Assembly (NCBI GenBank): GCA_016712045.1
Contig: JADJRV010000039.1
Span: 1-64,000 of the forward strand
Direction: 5' to 3'
DNA length: 64,000 nucleotides
Source of the DNA: Chloracidobacterium sp.
Lineage (GTDB): Bacteria > Acidobacteriota > Blastocatellia > Pyrinomonadales > Pyrinomonadaceae
Below the pieces are notes generated by a model that did not search any database, was not told where the DNA came from, and saw only the letters and a list, made by a program, of their open reading frames with translations. The translations under genes were made by a program, and so were the position numbers. This document shows, in pieces, positions 43,206-53,032 of the stretch; position 1 is the first letter of the stretch; each line of letters opens with the position of its first letter.

Positions 43206-44064
43206 ATGCAAAATATACTTGAGTTTGAAACGCCCCGAAAGGGTCCGAACTGGAAAAATGTCGTCATGGTCACGTCGTTTCATCTGCTGGCTATACCGGT
43301 TTTATGGACATTTAGCTGGCAGAATCTCGCAGCTTTGCTGATCGGCAACTGGATCGTCGGCAGCCTTGGCGTTGGGCTTGGGTGGCACCGTTTGCTGACG
43401 CATCGCGGGTTTAAGGCACCGAAATGGCTTGAATATACGCTCTCAATATTTGCGACCATGTCGATGCAGGATCCGCCTGATAAGTGGATCGCGACGCATC
43501 GGATGCATCACAAATTTGTCGATACCGACAAAGATCCGCACTCCGGCCCGCTCCGGATTTTGGTGGCCGCAGATCGGTTGGGTCGTGTGGGGTAAGGCAC
43601 AGGACCATGACGAGGCGACGATGAAAAAATACGTGCCCGATCTGCTAAAAGACCGCGGCCATGTACTGATTTCGCGGTATTATCTTGTACCGATCGCAGT
43701 TTCTATTGCGATATTGTTTGCCCTAGGCGGCTGGACAATGGTCGTTTGGGGCGTTTTTGCCCGCGTTGTCTTCGGGTGGCACACGACTTGGTTCGTCAAT
43801 TCGCTCTCGCACATCTACGGCAAACGACCGCACGACACGGGCGATCTCTCGACAAACAACTGGTTTGTCGCGATCCTCACATTTGGCGAAGGCTGGCACA
43901 ACAATCACCATATGTCGCCGAGTTCGGCGCGTCACGGCACAGAGTGGTATCAATTTGACATGAACTGGATCGCCATCCGCATCTTTGAAAAGCTCGGCTG
44001 GGCCAAAAATATCCGCCAATTTGACGCCGGCAAACGGCCCGCCGAATTGAAGCAAGCCGCATAA
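43206..44064 (+). CDS. Acyl-CoA/fatty-acid desaturase, with a +1 frameshift
   Basis: About 285 aa. A membrane di-iron desaturase that probably introduces a delta-9 double bond. The three histidine boxes are HRLLTHR, HRMHHK and HNNHH. Hydrophobic pairs lie around residues 20-55 and 160-190. The frame breaks at the CCC of 43547-43549; dropping one C joins DPHSGRSGFWWPQIGWV, which matches the conserved segment after box 2. Expression may be controlled by the inverted repeat 25 nt upstream. DUF962 (Mpo1-like), also linked to fatty-acid metabolism, follows after 36 nt. Confidence 0.9.
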
Positions 44065-44100
44065 AGTATTAGTATTCGCTCATAAGGAGCAGCGACTAAT

Positions 44101-44433
44101 ATGACCACGAACCCAACAAACTTCATCGAATTTTGGGACTTTTACGTTTCGGAGCACAGCCTGCCGATGACGCGACTGCTGCATTTTGTCGGTACCTCGC
44201 TAGGGATATTATTGCTCGTTTGGTTCGTCTGGTCAGGGCGTTGGTATTTCTTTCCGGCGTTTTTTGTCGTTGGCTATGCATTCGCGTGGTTCGCCCATTT
44301 TGTCGTCGAAAAAAACAAACCCGCCAGCTTTCGCTTCCCGCTCTGGTCTTTTATCAGCGATTTCAAAATGATGTGGTACATGGTCACCGGCCGCATGGGC
44401 CGCGAAGTCGAGCGGGTGAAGAGTAATAACTAG
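44101..44433 (+). CDS. DUF962/Mpo1-like membrane protein
   Basis: 110 aa. FIEFWDFYVSEHSLPMTRLLHFVGTSLG, then VGYAFAWFAHFVVEKNKPASFRFPLWSFISDFKMMW, is the standard DUF962 pattern. Yeast Mpo1 is an iron-dependent 2-hydroxy-fatty-acid dioxygenase; the His residues at H19, H27 and FAHF with the terminal Asp are compatible with such a metal site. Two or three membrane helices. AAGGAG is present upstream. Next to a desaturase, a role in fatty-acid turnover is a reasonable inference. Confidence 0.87.
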   Translation: MTTNPTNFIEFWDFYVSEHSLPMTRLLHFVGTSLGILLLVWFVWSGRWYFFPAFFVVGYAFAWFAHFVVEKNKPASFRFPLWSFISDFKMMWYMVTGRMGREVERVKSNN

Positions 44434-44515
44434 CCACAGAGCACACCGAGAACAAAGAGGAGATTTATTGTTCCTATCTCAGAGTTCTCTGTGACCTCTG
44501 TGGCAAAACTGTGGC
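44434..44515. repeat. Gene-end hairpin of the 'CCACAGAG' type
   Basis: GCCACAGAG (about 44435) pairs with CTCTGTGGC (about 44496-44504), and inside it GAGAAC pairs with GTTCTC. It starts right after the DUF962 stop codon; a further partial CTGTGGCAAAA copy follows. Same family as 33318-33365. Confidence 0.75.
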
Positions 44516-44526
44516 AAAATTGTCCT

Positions 44527-45147
44527 ATGCCCGCAAACGACCTAATAAATCCGGACGCTTTGAATTCGACCATCGAATTTTTGACGGCGATGGTCACGCC
44601 GGCTTTGCTGATATCGGCAACCGGTTCGCTAGTGCTGTCCACATCGACACGATTGGGTAGGGTCGTCGACCGTGTCCGCCAACTTGAGGAACGTCTTAGC
44701 GATCTGATCTATCTCGAGGACAAAGATGATGTGCCGCTCTACGACAAACGTGTCGAGGTCATCGTCGATCTGCTTGACAAGGTCACCAGCCGCTCACGCA
44801 TACTGCAGCGGGCAATGGAAACCTTTTACTACGGGCTCGGTATGTTTGTGCTGTGCAGCGTGACCATCGCAGTTGCTGCGATCTTTAACACATACCGATG
44901 GATCCCGATACCGGTCGGTATTGTCGGCATTATGTTCTTGTTTATCGGCACAATCTTTATGATCCGAGAAACCCGCATGGCAACAGCGACCGTTAACGCA
45001 GAGATGGATTTTACGTGGCAGCTTGCCCGCGAGGTCGCCCCGAAAGAGGTTGCCAGCAAGTACAGCCGAAAAGGTAAAAGCAAGGGAATGAAGACGGCAA
45101 AGATAAAGAATGCACGCAAAGTACCTGACACTCTTGGCGGAGAATAA
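44527..45147 (+). CDS. DUF2721 membrane protein
   Basis: 206 aa from MPANDLINPDALNSTIEFLTAMVTPALLISATG, the family start; an in-frame ATG at 44491 falls in the repeat. The DUF2721 signature continues with SLVLSTSTRLGRVVDRVRQLEERL and SRSRILQRAMETFYYGLGMFV. Three transmembrane helices. The C-terminal tail is strongly basic (YSRKGKSKGMKTAKIKNARK). Function unknown. The 3' end overlaps the radical SAM gene by 38 nt. Confidence 0.85.
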   Translation: MPANDLINPDALNSTIEFLTAMVTPALLISATGSLVLSTSTRLGRVVDRVRQLEERLSDLIYLEDKDDVPLYDKRVEVIVDLLDKVTSRSRILQRAMETFYYGLGMFVLCSVTIAVAAIFNTYRWIPIPVGIVGIMFLFIGTIFMIRETRMATATVNAEMDFTWQLAREVAPKEVASKYSRKGKSKGMKTAKIKNARKVPDTLGGE

Positions 45148-46129
45148 GCTCGAAGATCGCGTGCGTGAGCTCGAAGATCTACTGCGTTCGTGCACCGTCT
45201 GCCCCAAGGATTGCGGCAATGATCGCCTCAAAGACGAGATCGCCGCCTGCTACTCCGGCCGTTTACCTATCGTCTCAAGCTACACAGCACATTTTGGCGA
45301 AGAGCCTTGTCTAAGCGGGACAAACGGAGCCGGAAATATCTTTTTCGGTAACTGCAATCTCCGTTGTGTCTATTGCCAAAATTATCAGATCTCTCAAACT
45401 CACAAAGAGCAAAAGAAGAACGAGATATCCCACGAACGCCTCGCCGAGATGATGCTCGAACTTCAAGATCGCGGCTGTCACAACATCGGTTTTGTTAGCC
45501 CAACACATTTTGCCCCGCAGATGGCTCGCGGTATTTTGCTTGCTGCTAAAAAAGGGTTGAGGCTGCCGATCGTTTATAACACCAACGCCTACGATTCGGT
45601 CGAGGTCTTGCGGTTGCTTGACGGCATCGTCGATGTCTATCTGCCTGACCTCAAATACGCCGATTCAGACGCGGGATTTCAGTATTCCAAGGTTCGCGAT
45701 TACAAAGAACACGCCCGGGCCGCGATCAAAGAAATGCACCGCCAGATGGGGGCCTCGCTCGTTTTTGGCGAAGACGGCCTCCTAAAACGAGGCCTGATGA
45801 TCCGCTTGCTCGTTCTACCCAACGACATCGCCGATATCGAATCAAATCTCCGCTGGATCCGAGGCGAGCTTTCATCCAAAACCGCCGTCTCGCTAATGGC
45901 CCAGTACTACGCCACTAACAAAGCCGCGACCGACGACCGTTACATCCTCCTCTCACGCCGCATATCTGAGGGGGAATGGTTCGAGGCGGTTTCGCTGCTC
46001 AAGGACCTCGGCATCGAAGAAGGCTTTATGCAGGAATACGAATCAGCGTCGCATTATTACAGGCCGGATTTTACCGACGCTGATAAACCGTTTAAGGATA
46101 TTCGAGATTTTCAACAGGAGACGTTATGA
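45110..46129 (+). CDS. Radical SAM protein, PflX-like (COG1313)
   Basis: 339 aa. An N-terminal Cys cluster (LRSCTVCPKDCGNDR) precedes SYTAHFGEEPCLSGTNGAGNIFF and the radical SAM motif CNLRCVYC (Cys82, Cys86, Cys89) with QNYQIS. This arrangement is that of PflX-type proteins, homologues of pyruvate-formate-lyase activase whose true substrate is not established. The C-terminal half continues with LPDLKYADSDAGFQYSKV and a barrel end. It overlaps the DUF2721 gene by 38 nt and the peroxiredoxin gene by 4 nt (ATGA), indicating tight coupling. Confidence 0.87.
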   Translation: MHAKYLTLLAENKLEDRVRELEDLLRSCTVCPKDCGNDRLKDEIAACYSGRLPIVSSYTAHFGEEPCLSGTNGAGNIFFGNCNLRCVYCQNYQISQTHKEQKKNEISHERLAEMMLELQDRGCHNIGFVSPTHFAPQMARGILLAAKKGLRLPIVYNTNAYDSVEVLRLLDGIVDVYLPDLKYADSDAGFQYSKVRDYKEHARAAIKEMHRQMGASLVFGEDGLLKRGLMIRLLVLPNDIADIESNLRWIRGELSSKTAVSLMAQYYATNKAATDDRYILLSRRISEGEWFEAVSLLKDLGIEEGFMQEYESASHYYRPDFTDADKPFKDIRDFQQETL

Positions 46130-46581
46130 AGATTGGCAATACAGCACCTGGTTTCACGTTAAAAGACGGCGAGGGTAATGATTGGACGTTAAGTAATTAC
46201 AAAGGACGTACGGTCGTGCTGTTGTTCTATCCCGGCGATAATACTCCAGTGTGTACGGCCCAGCTTTGCTCGGTTCGCGATCATTGGTCAGAGTATCAGG
46301 CGACGGGTGCAGAGGTTGTCGGTATTTCGACGGACACGGTTGAGTCGCACAAGGGGTTTGCCGAAAAGAATAGCCTGCCGCTGCGTCTGCTTTCGGACGC
46401 AAATCGAAAGGTGTCCGAACTGTACGACATGAAATCATGGCTCCCCGGCCGCTCGGCTCGCGGCGTAGTCGTCATCGATGGCAGCGGAAAAATCGCTTAT
46501 TCGAAGGCTCAACCTGTTAGTCTGTTCAAACCTTCCGATGATGACGTTCTCGCCGCGATATTACTTGCACAAGGGTACTAG
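46126..46581 (+). CDS. Peroxiredoxin, BCP/PrxQ type
   Basis: 151 aa. A thiol peroxidase reducing H2O2 and organic hydroperoxides. The peroxidatic Cys43 lies in FYPGDNTPVCTAQLC; Cys48, five residues later, is the resolving Cys of the atypical two-Cys BCP/PrxQ class. EVVGISTDTVESHKGF and LPLRLLSDANRKVSELY, plus the arginine in LPGRSARGVVVID, are canonical. It is translationally coupled to the radical SAM gene. Confidence 0.93.
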   Translation: MKIGNTAPGFTLKDGEGNDWTLSNYKGRTVVLLFYPGDNTPVCTAQLCSVRDHWSEYQATGAEVVGISTDTVESHKGFAEKNSLPLRLLSDANRKVSELYDMKSWLPGRSARGVVVIDGSGKIAYSKAQPVSLFKPSDDDVLAAILLAQGY

Positions 46582-46595
46582 AACTCGGAAAGCAA

Positions 46596-46680
46596 AAATT
46601 AACCACGGATGAACGCGGAAAGGCACGGATAAGAAATCGATTATCATCTGTGTCCATCTGTGTTAATCTGTGGCTAAATA
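46596..46680. repeat. Inverted gene-end repeat, 'CCACGGAT/ATCTGTG' type
   Basis: TTAACCACGGATGAACGCGG and GGCACGGATAAG (46600-46633) face CATCTGTGTCCATCTGTGTT and ATCTGTGGCTAA (46646-46675). The arms can fold back imperfectly. It ends 6-10 nt before the next start codon, so it may also influence translation. Confidence 0.78.
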
Positions 46681-46685
46681 ATCTT

Positions 46686-46979
46686 ATGGCTTTATTTGGT
46701 GACAAATTTAAATGTGCCCGCTGCGGGCAGAAAAACGAACCGCTTGGTTACGCTCCGATCCCGACCGAGCTTGGGCAGCAGATCGGTGCAGAGATGTGCA
46801 AAGGTTGCTGGGCCGAGTGGCAGGAAAAGCAAAAGCAGCTCATCAACCATTTTGGCCTCGACGTCTCAAATCCCGATTCGCACCAGTTTTTGTTCGACAA
46901 CATGAAGATCTTTTTCTACAACGAAGGCGTCGAGCTGACCCAGATCGACACCTCGCAAGAAGGTAAGGTCAACTGGTAG
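46686..46979 (+). CDS. Zinc-ribbon plus YggX-like (Fe2+-trafficking) protein
   Basis: 97 aa from MALFGDKFKCARCGQ; the in-frame ATG at 46650 would start inside the repeat. The C-terminal two-thirds resemble the iron-trafficking/oxidative-damage protein YggX: ELGQQIGAEMCKGCWAEWQEKQKQLINHFGLDVSNPDSHQFLFDNMKIFFYNEG. Unlike YggX, it adds an N-terminal CARC pair and a CKGC pair, which together could form a four-Cys zinc or iron site. It lies near a peroxiredoxin, which suits an oxidative-stress role. Confidence 0.78.
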   Translation: MALFGDKFKCARCGQKNEPLGYAPIPTELGQQIGAEMCKGCWAEWQEKQKQLINHFGLDVSNPDSHQFLFDNMKIFFYNEGVELTQIDTSQEGKVNW

Positions 46980-47019
46980 CGACACCTCGAATTTAACCCC
47001 TCCATTTTAGCTTTGCCGT

Positions 47020-47716
47020 ATGGAGAAGCAGCTCGAAAGAAAACACTCGCTCGCCAGTGCGATGGATGCACTGGATCAATTTTCCCCTGCTCGCGTTGAT
47101 GATATGGAGCGGGTTGCTGATCTACTGGGCCAATGCGGTTTACTCGCTCCGGCTCGGGTACTATGAAGTCTTTCATTTCTTCCCGCCGTGGTTTTACGAG
47201 ACGCTCGGTATCCCATATCGTCTTGCCGAGGGGCTGCAGCTGCATTTCTTTTTTATGTGGCTATTTACCGCGAACGGTATCGCGTATATTTTCTACACCT
47301 TTCTATCGGGCGAATGGAGAGCTCTATTGCCGGTCCCGGCCTCGTTTCGGCGTGCACCGCTCGTTGCTCTGCACGATGCCCACATAGTCAAAAACAAACC
47401 GCCACAAGGCAAATATAACGACGCCCAACGCATCGCTTACACAGGTGTGATACTGATGGGAGCGGGCTCGGTCATCACGGGGCTGTCGATTTACAAACCG
47501 ACGCAGATCGGTTGGCTTACGAGCTTGCTGGGTGGTTACGAATGGGCGCGTTGGGAACATTTCTGGCTGATGGTGCTGTTCGTGTTGTTTTTTGGGGTGC
47601 ATGTTTTTCAGGTCGCAATGGCCGGATGGGCGAACTTTCGCTCGATGATAACGGGGTATGATGTTGTCGATGCGGAAACTCCGCCTGTGTCGAAAGAGGA
47701 GGCTGTCGAAGTATGA
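47020..47716 (+). CDS. Membrane cytochrome b (b561/formate-dehydrogenase gamma type), probable +1 frameshift at start
   Basis: About 231 aa with four transmembrane helices carrying heme-ligand His: RWMHWINFPLLALMIWSG, LQLHFFFMWLFTANGIAY, IAYTGVILMGAGSVITG and EHFWLMVLFVLFFGVHVFQV. It should pass electrons between quinone and the exported molybdoenzyme whose gene overlaps its end by 4 nt. The ATG at 47020 encodes MEKQLERKHSLA, and skipping the A at 47056 joins it to VRWMHWINFP, giving a normal N-terminus. Without that correction only a GTG start at 47057 is available, very close to the first heme His. Confidence 0.8.
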
Positions 47717-48578
47717 GCGAAGACAAAGACATTATCATCGATGGCGTTCGCGAACTTGAGGACAAAAGCGGTACGATCGGACGGTCGTGGCCGGACGATC
47801 CTGAAAATACGGCGACGGCGTTAAAAGAATTTCGTTACCTCAGCGAACCGATGAGCGATGCAGAGGCTAAACGTCAGATGTCCACACGCTCGCGTCGAGG
47901 ATTTTTGGTCGGTGGAATGGCTGGCTCGCTTAGCATTTTCGGCTGGCGATCGATGCTGGATGAGACAAAGTCTGCATTGCCCAGGCGAACACTCGAATTT
48001 AACGAGCGTGTCAGCCAGGTCTTTACAGCCCGAAACGGCTTGCTCCCGAATTCCCGCCGTCGCGGATCACAGCCGCGAGATACAACGGAGCATTGGGTCT
48101 CGAGACGGAGATCACCCCGTCCGATTGGCGGTTAAATGTAAATGGAATTGGGAGCGGCTCTGCGTTTACGATCGAACAGATCAGGGCGATGCCGAGGACC
48201 GAGATGATCACCGAGTTCAAATGTATCGAAGGTTGGAGCACCATCGTCCATTGGGCCGGCGTGCGTTTTTCTGATCTTGCGGCGGCCTGTGGAGCTACCT
48301 CGCCAACGGAACTGCCGCGATATGTTTCAATGAGAACACCCGATGAAAAGTACTATGTCGGCTGGGACATCGAGGCGATAATGCATCCGCAGACGCTGCT
48401 TGCGTATGAGATGAACGGTGCCCCTTTGACGAACGAACACGGTGCTCCGCTGCGGCTTGCGAGCCCAACAAAATACGGTATCAAGCAGATAAAGCGTATA
48501 GGCAGAATTGAATTTACAAACGAGCGGCCCCGAGATTACTGGGCGGAAAATGGTTATGACTGGTACGCCGGACTCTGA
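47713..48578 (+). CDS. Tat-exported molybdopterin oxidoreductase (sulfite oxidase/MsrP-like), with a -1 frameshift
   Basis: About 288 aa. Residues ~55-80 are a twin-arginine signal (STRSRRGFLVGGMAGSLSIFGW) placed after an unusual ~55-residue acidic extension. The SUOX fold follows with TEFKCIEGWS, whose Cys binds molybdenum, then TLLAYEMNGAPLTNEHGAPLRL and KYGIKQIKRIGRIEF, typical of YedY/MsrP and plant-type sulfite oxidases. The frame is broken at TTT 48022-48024; restoring one T gives VFYSPKRLAPEFPPSRIT. With the cytochrome b it forms an MsrPQ-like pair; the substrate could be methionine sulfoxide or another S- or N-oxide. Confidence 0.87.
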
Positions 48579-48737
48579 CCACTCGGCTTGGTGTTGCTGC
48601 AACGCCGCGAACAATATTTTACGTCGTCCCAGACCTTGGCCCACCGCCGCCGCCACGTAAATGGGCGTCCACACCGCAAGCAGATCTTTGTCGGCAAATG
48701 TTGTTTCTTTGTAGATCGTAAGTCCGTCACTGGTACT

Positions 48738-49406
48738 ATGATACTCGACAGGGTGGAGCTAATAAACGAAGAATTTTATGCCGACGCGGTAACGCCCGGC
48801 CAATTAGATCTCTTGCTTGCCGATGCTTGGCGGCATTTTGGAACTCATTTTTTTCGTTACAACTTAGGCATCTATCAGGACGAGATCCGCCGCGTCATCC
48901 CTTTGCGGATACGGCTTTCCGATTTTCAATTTTCAAAAAGCCAACGCCGTAACCTACGAAACAACAGCGACCTCAGCGTCGAGATCCGCCCAATCGAGAT
49001 CACGCCGGAATCCGAAGATCTCTTTCACCGGCATAAGCTGCGATTTGACCACGGCGCTCCATCGTCGATCTATGATTTTCTTTCGCTCGAACCGTCAACC
49101 ATTCCCTGTGAGGCTCGCGAGGTAGCGGTTTACGATAATGACAGACTCGTAGCGGTCAGTTATTTCGACATTGGTTTGACGACAACATCCGGTATTTATG
49201 CCGCGTTTGATCCCGCGGAACGGCTTCGCGGGCTCGGGATATTTACTATGCTGAAGGAGATCGAGTTTTCGATCGACGCGGGCAAAATCTTTTACTATCA
49301 GGGCTACGCCTATGAAGGTGCATCGTTTTACGACTACAAAAAACGATTTGCCGCGACTGAGGTGTTTGAGTGGAACGGCTCATGGGAGCGTTCGGCAACA
49401 ACCTGA
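48738..49406 (+). CDS. Arginyl/leucyl-tRNA--protein transferase-like (ATE/Bpt C-terminal GNAT domain)
   Basis: 222 aa from MILDRVELINEEFYADAV, preferred over the in-frame ATG at 48588, whose 50 extra residues overlap nothing recognisable. TPGQLDLLLADAWRHFGTHFFRYNL and VIPLRIRLSDFQFSKSQRRNLRNN are the core of the arginyltransferase/Bpt family, followed by HRHKLRF, FDIGLTTTSGIYAAFDP and YYQGYAYEG, the GNAT-like catalytic end. Such enzymes attach Arg or Leu to protein N-termini for degradation. The usual N-terminal Cys-rich ATE domain is missing, so this may be a shortened member of altered function. Confidence 0.75.
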   Translation: MILDRVELINEEFYADAVTPGQLDLLLADAWRHFGTHFFRYNLGIYQDEIRRVIPLRIRLSDFQFSKSQRRNLRNNSDLSVEIRPIEITPESEDLFHRHKLRFDHGAPSSIYDFLSLEPSTIPCEAREVAVYDNDRLVAVSYFDIGLTTTSGIYAAFDPAERLRGLGIFTMLKEIEFSIDAGKIFYYQGYAYEGASFYDYKKRFAATEVFEWNGSWERSATT

Positions 49407-49440
49407 CGCTCACGCTGAAACTGTAGGCCTGTCCTATAGA

Positions 49441-49481
49441 AAATTCCCGCGGTCGGCAACGAGACCGATCCGCGGGAATTT
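49441..49481. terminator. Strong bidirectional terminator hairpin
   Basis: AAATTCCCGCGG (49441-49452) pairs with CCGCGGGAATTT (49470-49481), extended inward by TCGG/CCGA with one bulged T. It lies between the stop codons of the convergent transferase and M13 peptidase genes, with T-rich flanks on both strands. Confidence 0.8.
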
Positions 49482-49499
49482 GATGCCGTTACTGACCTA

Positions 49500-51521
49500 T
49501 TACCAGATATTGCAAACCTTTCCCTGACCATTGCGGCACCTTGTTTGCAGGCAAATGCCTCAGCAAACTCAGGCATATTTGAGAGCGGACCGTTGACACG
49601 AAAACGGGCGATCGCGTGCGGATCGTTTTGGGCCTGAAACGCCTCGCCCTGCGGGGTCGATACCTCAGCCCACGCCTGTGCCCAGCCTAAAAAGAACCGC
49701 TGTTCCGGTGTGAGGTTGTCGATCTTTGCCGGTTTGGGTTTGCCCTGCATCGATTTTTCGAATGCGGCAAATGCCATTGTCAGGCCGCCGAGATCGGCTG
49801 TGTTCTCACCAAGCGTTAGCTTGCCGTTCATAAACACGTCGCCGCCGACCTTGAATTTGCTGAACTGCTCCACGACACACGCACTGCGCTCATCGAACGT
49901 CTTTCGGTCAGCGTCGGTCCACCACGTTTTCAGGTTGCCCTGAGCGTCGTATTTGCTGCCCTCATCGTCAAAACCGTGCGTGATCTCGTGACCGATGACC
50001 GCTCCGATGCCGCCGTAGTTGATCGCGTCATCCGCTGCTGAATCAAAGAAAGGGGCTGCAGAATTCCGGCAGGGAAAACTATCTCGTTGAACTGCGGGTT
50101 GTTGTACGCATTGACCGTCGGCGGCGTCATTCCCCATTCTGCACGGTCGACCGGCTTTGTCGCTTTTGCCATGTTGCGCTTGATCAGGAATTCGCTCGCT
50201 TTCAAGTTGTTCTGAAAATAGGAACCGCGTTCGATCTCGAGGCCCTTGTAGCCCTCAAGTTTGTCCGGGTAACCGATCTTGCGGGTGTAGGCAGCTAGTT
50301 TTTCGAGGGCCTTAGCCTTCGTTGCGCCGCTCATCCAGTCGAGTTTTTGGATGCGCTCCTGATAGGCTGCGAATAGGTTGTCGATCAGCTCGTTCATCCG
50401 TTTTTTTGCGGCCGGCGAGAATGCGGTTTTTACAAATTCCTGCCCAAGTGATTCGCCGATAACGCCGTCAACCTCTGCTGTGCAGACTTTCCAGCGAGCC
50501 TGCTGTTCCTGAACTCCGAAGAGATATTTGGCGTTAAAATTGAAAGACTCGTCGCGAAACGCCTTGGTCAGATTGCCGGCCGAATCTGCGATGACGACCC
50601 AGCGGAGATAAGCTTTCCAATCAGAGATCGGAACCTCGTTCAGCATCTTGCTCATTTCCTCAAAAAACTTCGGCTGGCCAACGTTTACTTCTTTAACGCT
50701 CGGCACACCGCGCTCTTTTAGGTAATCCGTCCACGAGAAATTTGGCGTTAGCTGTGCGAGCTCGGCGAGAGTCTTTTTATTGTAATTCGCCTCGGAATCG
50801 CGAAGGTCGACCGGTGCTTTTGCAGCGGACGCAAAACGCTTCTGTATCGACATCACTGTCTTCGCTTCGGCGGCGGCCGCTTCTGGCGTGTCGCCCGCAA
50901 GCTTGAACATGTTGGTCATGTACTCCGCATATTTCTGCCGCGTTTCGACCGATTTTGCATCGTCCTTGAACCAGTAATCGCGGTTCGGCAACCCGACACC
51001 GCTTTGCGAGGCGGACGCGAGATTGACGCTGCTATTCTTGTCATCGGTCCCAATAGCAAAGCGAAAAAATCCGCCCAAACCACGGCTATGGTTCATCGCG
51101 ATCTGCTTCTGCAACTCCTTGACGCTCGAGACCTTGGCGGCCTCGGCAGGAAAGGTTTGATCGGCTCGATACCGGCCTTTTCGAGGGCATCTTCGTTCAT
51201 GCACGAAGCGTAATAGTCGCCGACGAGCTGCGTATCGCTACCCTTGGCAGCATTTGTGGTTTTGGCAGCCGTTTCAACCACTTTCTTGAGAACGTTCTGA
51301 TTGTTCTCATAAACGATCGTAAAGCTCCCCCAGCTAGGGTATTCAGCAGGTATCTTGGTTGTCTTGAGCCAGTTGCCGTTGGCGTACTGATAAAAATCGT
51401 TACAAGCTTCGGTCGAAGTATCCATCCGCCCCGTATCAAAACCTTTGCTCTGGGCAAGCGTCGCGAGCGATAGAGAAAACAACACGCAAATTGCGATAAA
51501 AGACCTAAATATAGAAAGCAT
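49500..51521 (-). CDS. Secreted M13 (neprilysin-like) zinc metallopeptidase, with three -1 frameshifts
   Basis: About 674 aa when joined. Signal peptide MLSIFRSFIAICVLFSLSLATLAQ, then the M13 start FDTGRMDTSTEACNDFYQYANGNWL. The catalytic region has NAYNNPQFNEIVFPAGILQ, AVIGHEITHGFDDEG (HExxH) and LGENTADLGG (third ligand Glu). Three single-base losses break the frame: near 51148 (between KPFL and AEAAKVSS), in the GGGG at 50052-50055 (restoring ILQPPFFDSAADD) and near 49527. The last restores MVQGKVCNIW, the family's conserved C-terminal Trp, and sets the true stop at 49500. It is likely an intact periplasmic endopeptidase in the organism. Confidence 0.9.
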
Positions 51522-51642
51522 CTTAGAAAACTCCTGGTGAATAAATTTATCGTTGCAGCAAAATATTTACGGACGAAACGTCAATTAGTTTCATAGTTAC
51601 CCCGTGAATCTGGCAAAAGCGATCGCGGTCTGGCAATCATCA

Positions 51643-53018
51643 TTATAGGGACTTAGTCCATTCGATATACTTTTTCGAATCAAATTTCTTCCCGGTGCTG
51701 TGGCTTGCCATGTATCGGATCAGTCCAAAAACCGGCCGCTCAAACCAAGCTCTGTCGTGCTTGCCAAAACACCAGAGGATACCGGCGTATGAATTTGGAT
51801 CGCGGCCGTCGAGACAGTATTTGTTGTTAAGGTGGACCAGCGTTTCAAACGCAACCTCATATGACGGTGACCACGAGATTATATTTTTACCCCACAGCAT
51901 CCGCACATAGTTATGCATCTCGCCTGTCGCCACCATTTCGCGTTGAGCAGCGTTCCACAACTCGTCGTGCGTTTCGCCCGCCTCTAATTGTTCGAGCGAA
52001 TAGGTTATTTGTCGTTCGTCATCCGCGTGCTCACGCATTGTTTTTTGCACCCAATTGGGCAATGCACCAAGCGAATCGTAATTTGGGCTGTGCCGCGTCA
52101 TGATAAACGACAGCTCGCGGCGGACGATCAGTTCCTCCAGATACGCATCGATCGACGCCTGTGGAGCGTCCGCATCCCGCACAACAAGCGCGATCTCAAG
52201 CGGCGACAGATAGCCAAAATGTAGATAAGACGAAAGCCGCGAGGATCCGTCGCGGTCGGGCTTGCTGCGGGCTTTGTCATAGTCGGTTAAGATCTCATCG
52301 ACAAATCTGTGAGCCGTCTGCGGCCCTCGGTCGTGCCGCCTTTGTAATGCGTCGATGCCGGAACGCTGTGGTCGATATCGCACCCGGCGACGAGCGACGC
52401 GATGTTGTCGGCGGTCACAAGCGTCTCAGGACACTCGACCTCAAGCCCGACACTCGATATATCGACCGTCTCATTGGGAAGCGGCTTCAGATAGTGGTCG
52501 AGCAGCTTATTTATCTTTGGCCGGATGGTATAGGCGGCGTATTCTTCTTTCTCAAATTTCGAAATTGGGATAATGCCGTTCGAATCTACAGCGTAAACCG
52601 GTATTTCTGCACGCTGGGCGATCCGGCGGTTGTGCTCAGGGATGATAAAGCAGGGATAATCGTCAGTGACAATCAGAGCGGCATCTTTTGCGAGAGCGGC
52701 GACTGTGTTTTTTGGCGAATCGGCATCTTTTTGCAAATAAAACAAATAACGAATGCCGAGGTGTTCAAATTCACGCCGCTTTTCTTCTACGCCCTCGAGT
52801 ATAAATGTATGTATCCGGTCGCTCGCCCACGGGTAGTAATACTTCAACCCCTCGTATACGACGAGGGGGAGTTTTAGCTCATTCGCCCTGCGCGTCGCGT
52901 AGATCAGCGCATGGTTATTGTCCACACGTTTATACATCTGCATCCAATACAGCACATACCGCGCATTTTGATTTACTGGCTGGTCGTTTAGCTGAATAAC
53001 TCTTTCGTTGATCCGCAT
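51643..53018 (-). CDS. phr: Class II CPD photolyase, with a -1 frameshift
   Basis: About 458 aa from MRINERVIQLNDQPV. It repairs cyclobutane pyrimidine dimers with light, FAD and usually an antenna cofactor. RYVLYWMQMYKRVDNNHALIYATRRANELKLPLVVYEGL opens the alpha/beta domain, and SNGIIPISKFEKEEYAAYTIRPKI, SYLHFGYLSPLEIAL and the C-terminal NYVRMLWGKNIISWS with LDGRDPNSYAGILWCFGKHDRAWFERPVFG are diagnostic for class II enzymes. The halves are in different frames; restoring a C at about 52314-52315 gives GGTTEGRRRAHRFVDEI. It ends 121 nt from the M13 gene start on the same strand. Confidence 0.92.
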
Positions 53019-53032
53019 TGATGTATTATAAG

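Noticed and set aside
52161..52877. 238-aa plus-strand frame
   Set aside because: Antisense to the photolyase gene; composition is Cys/Arg-rich and typical of a shadow frame.
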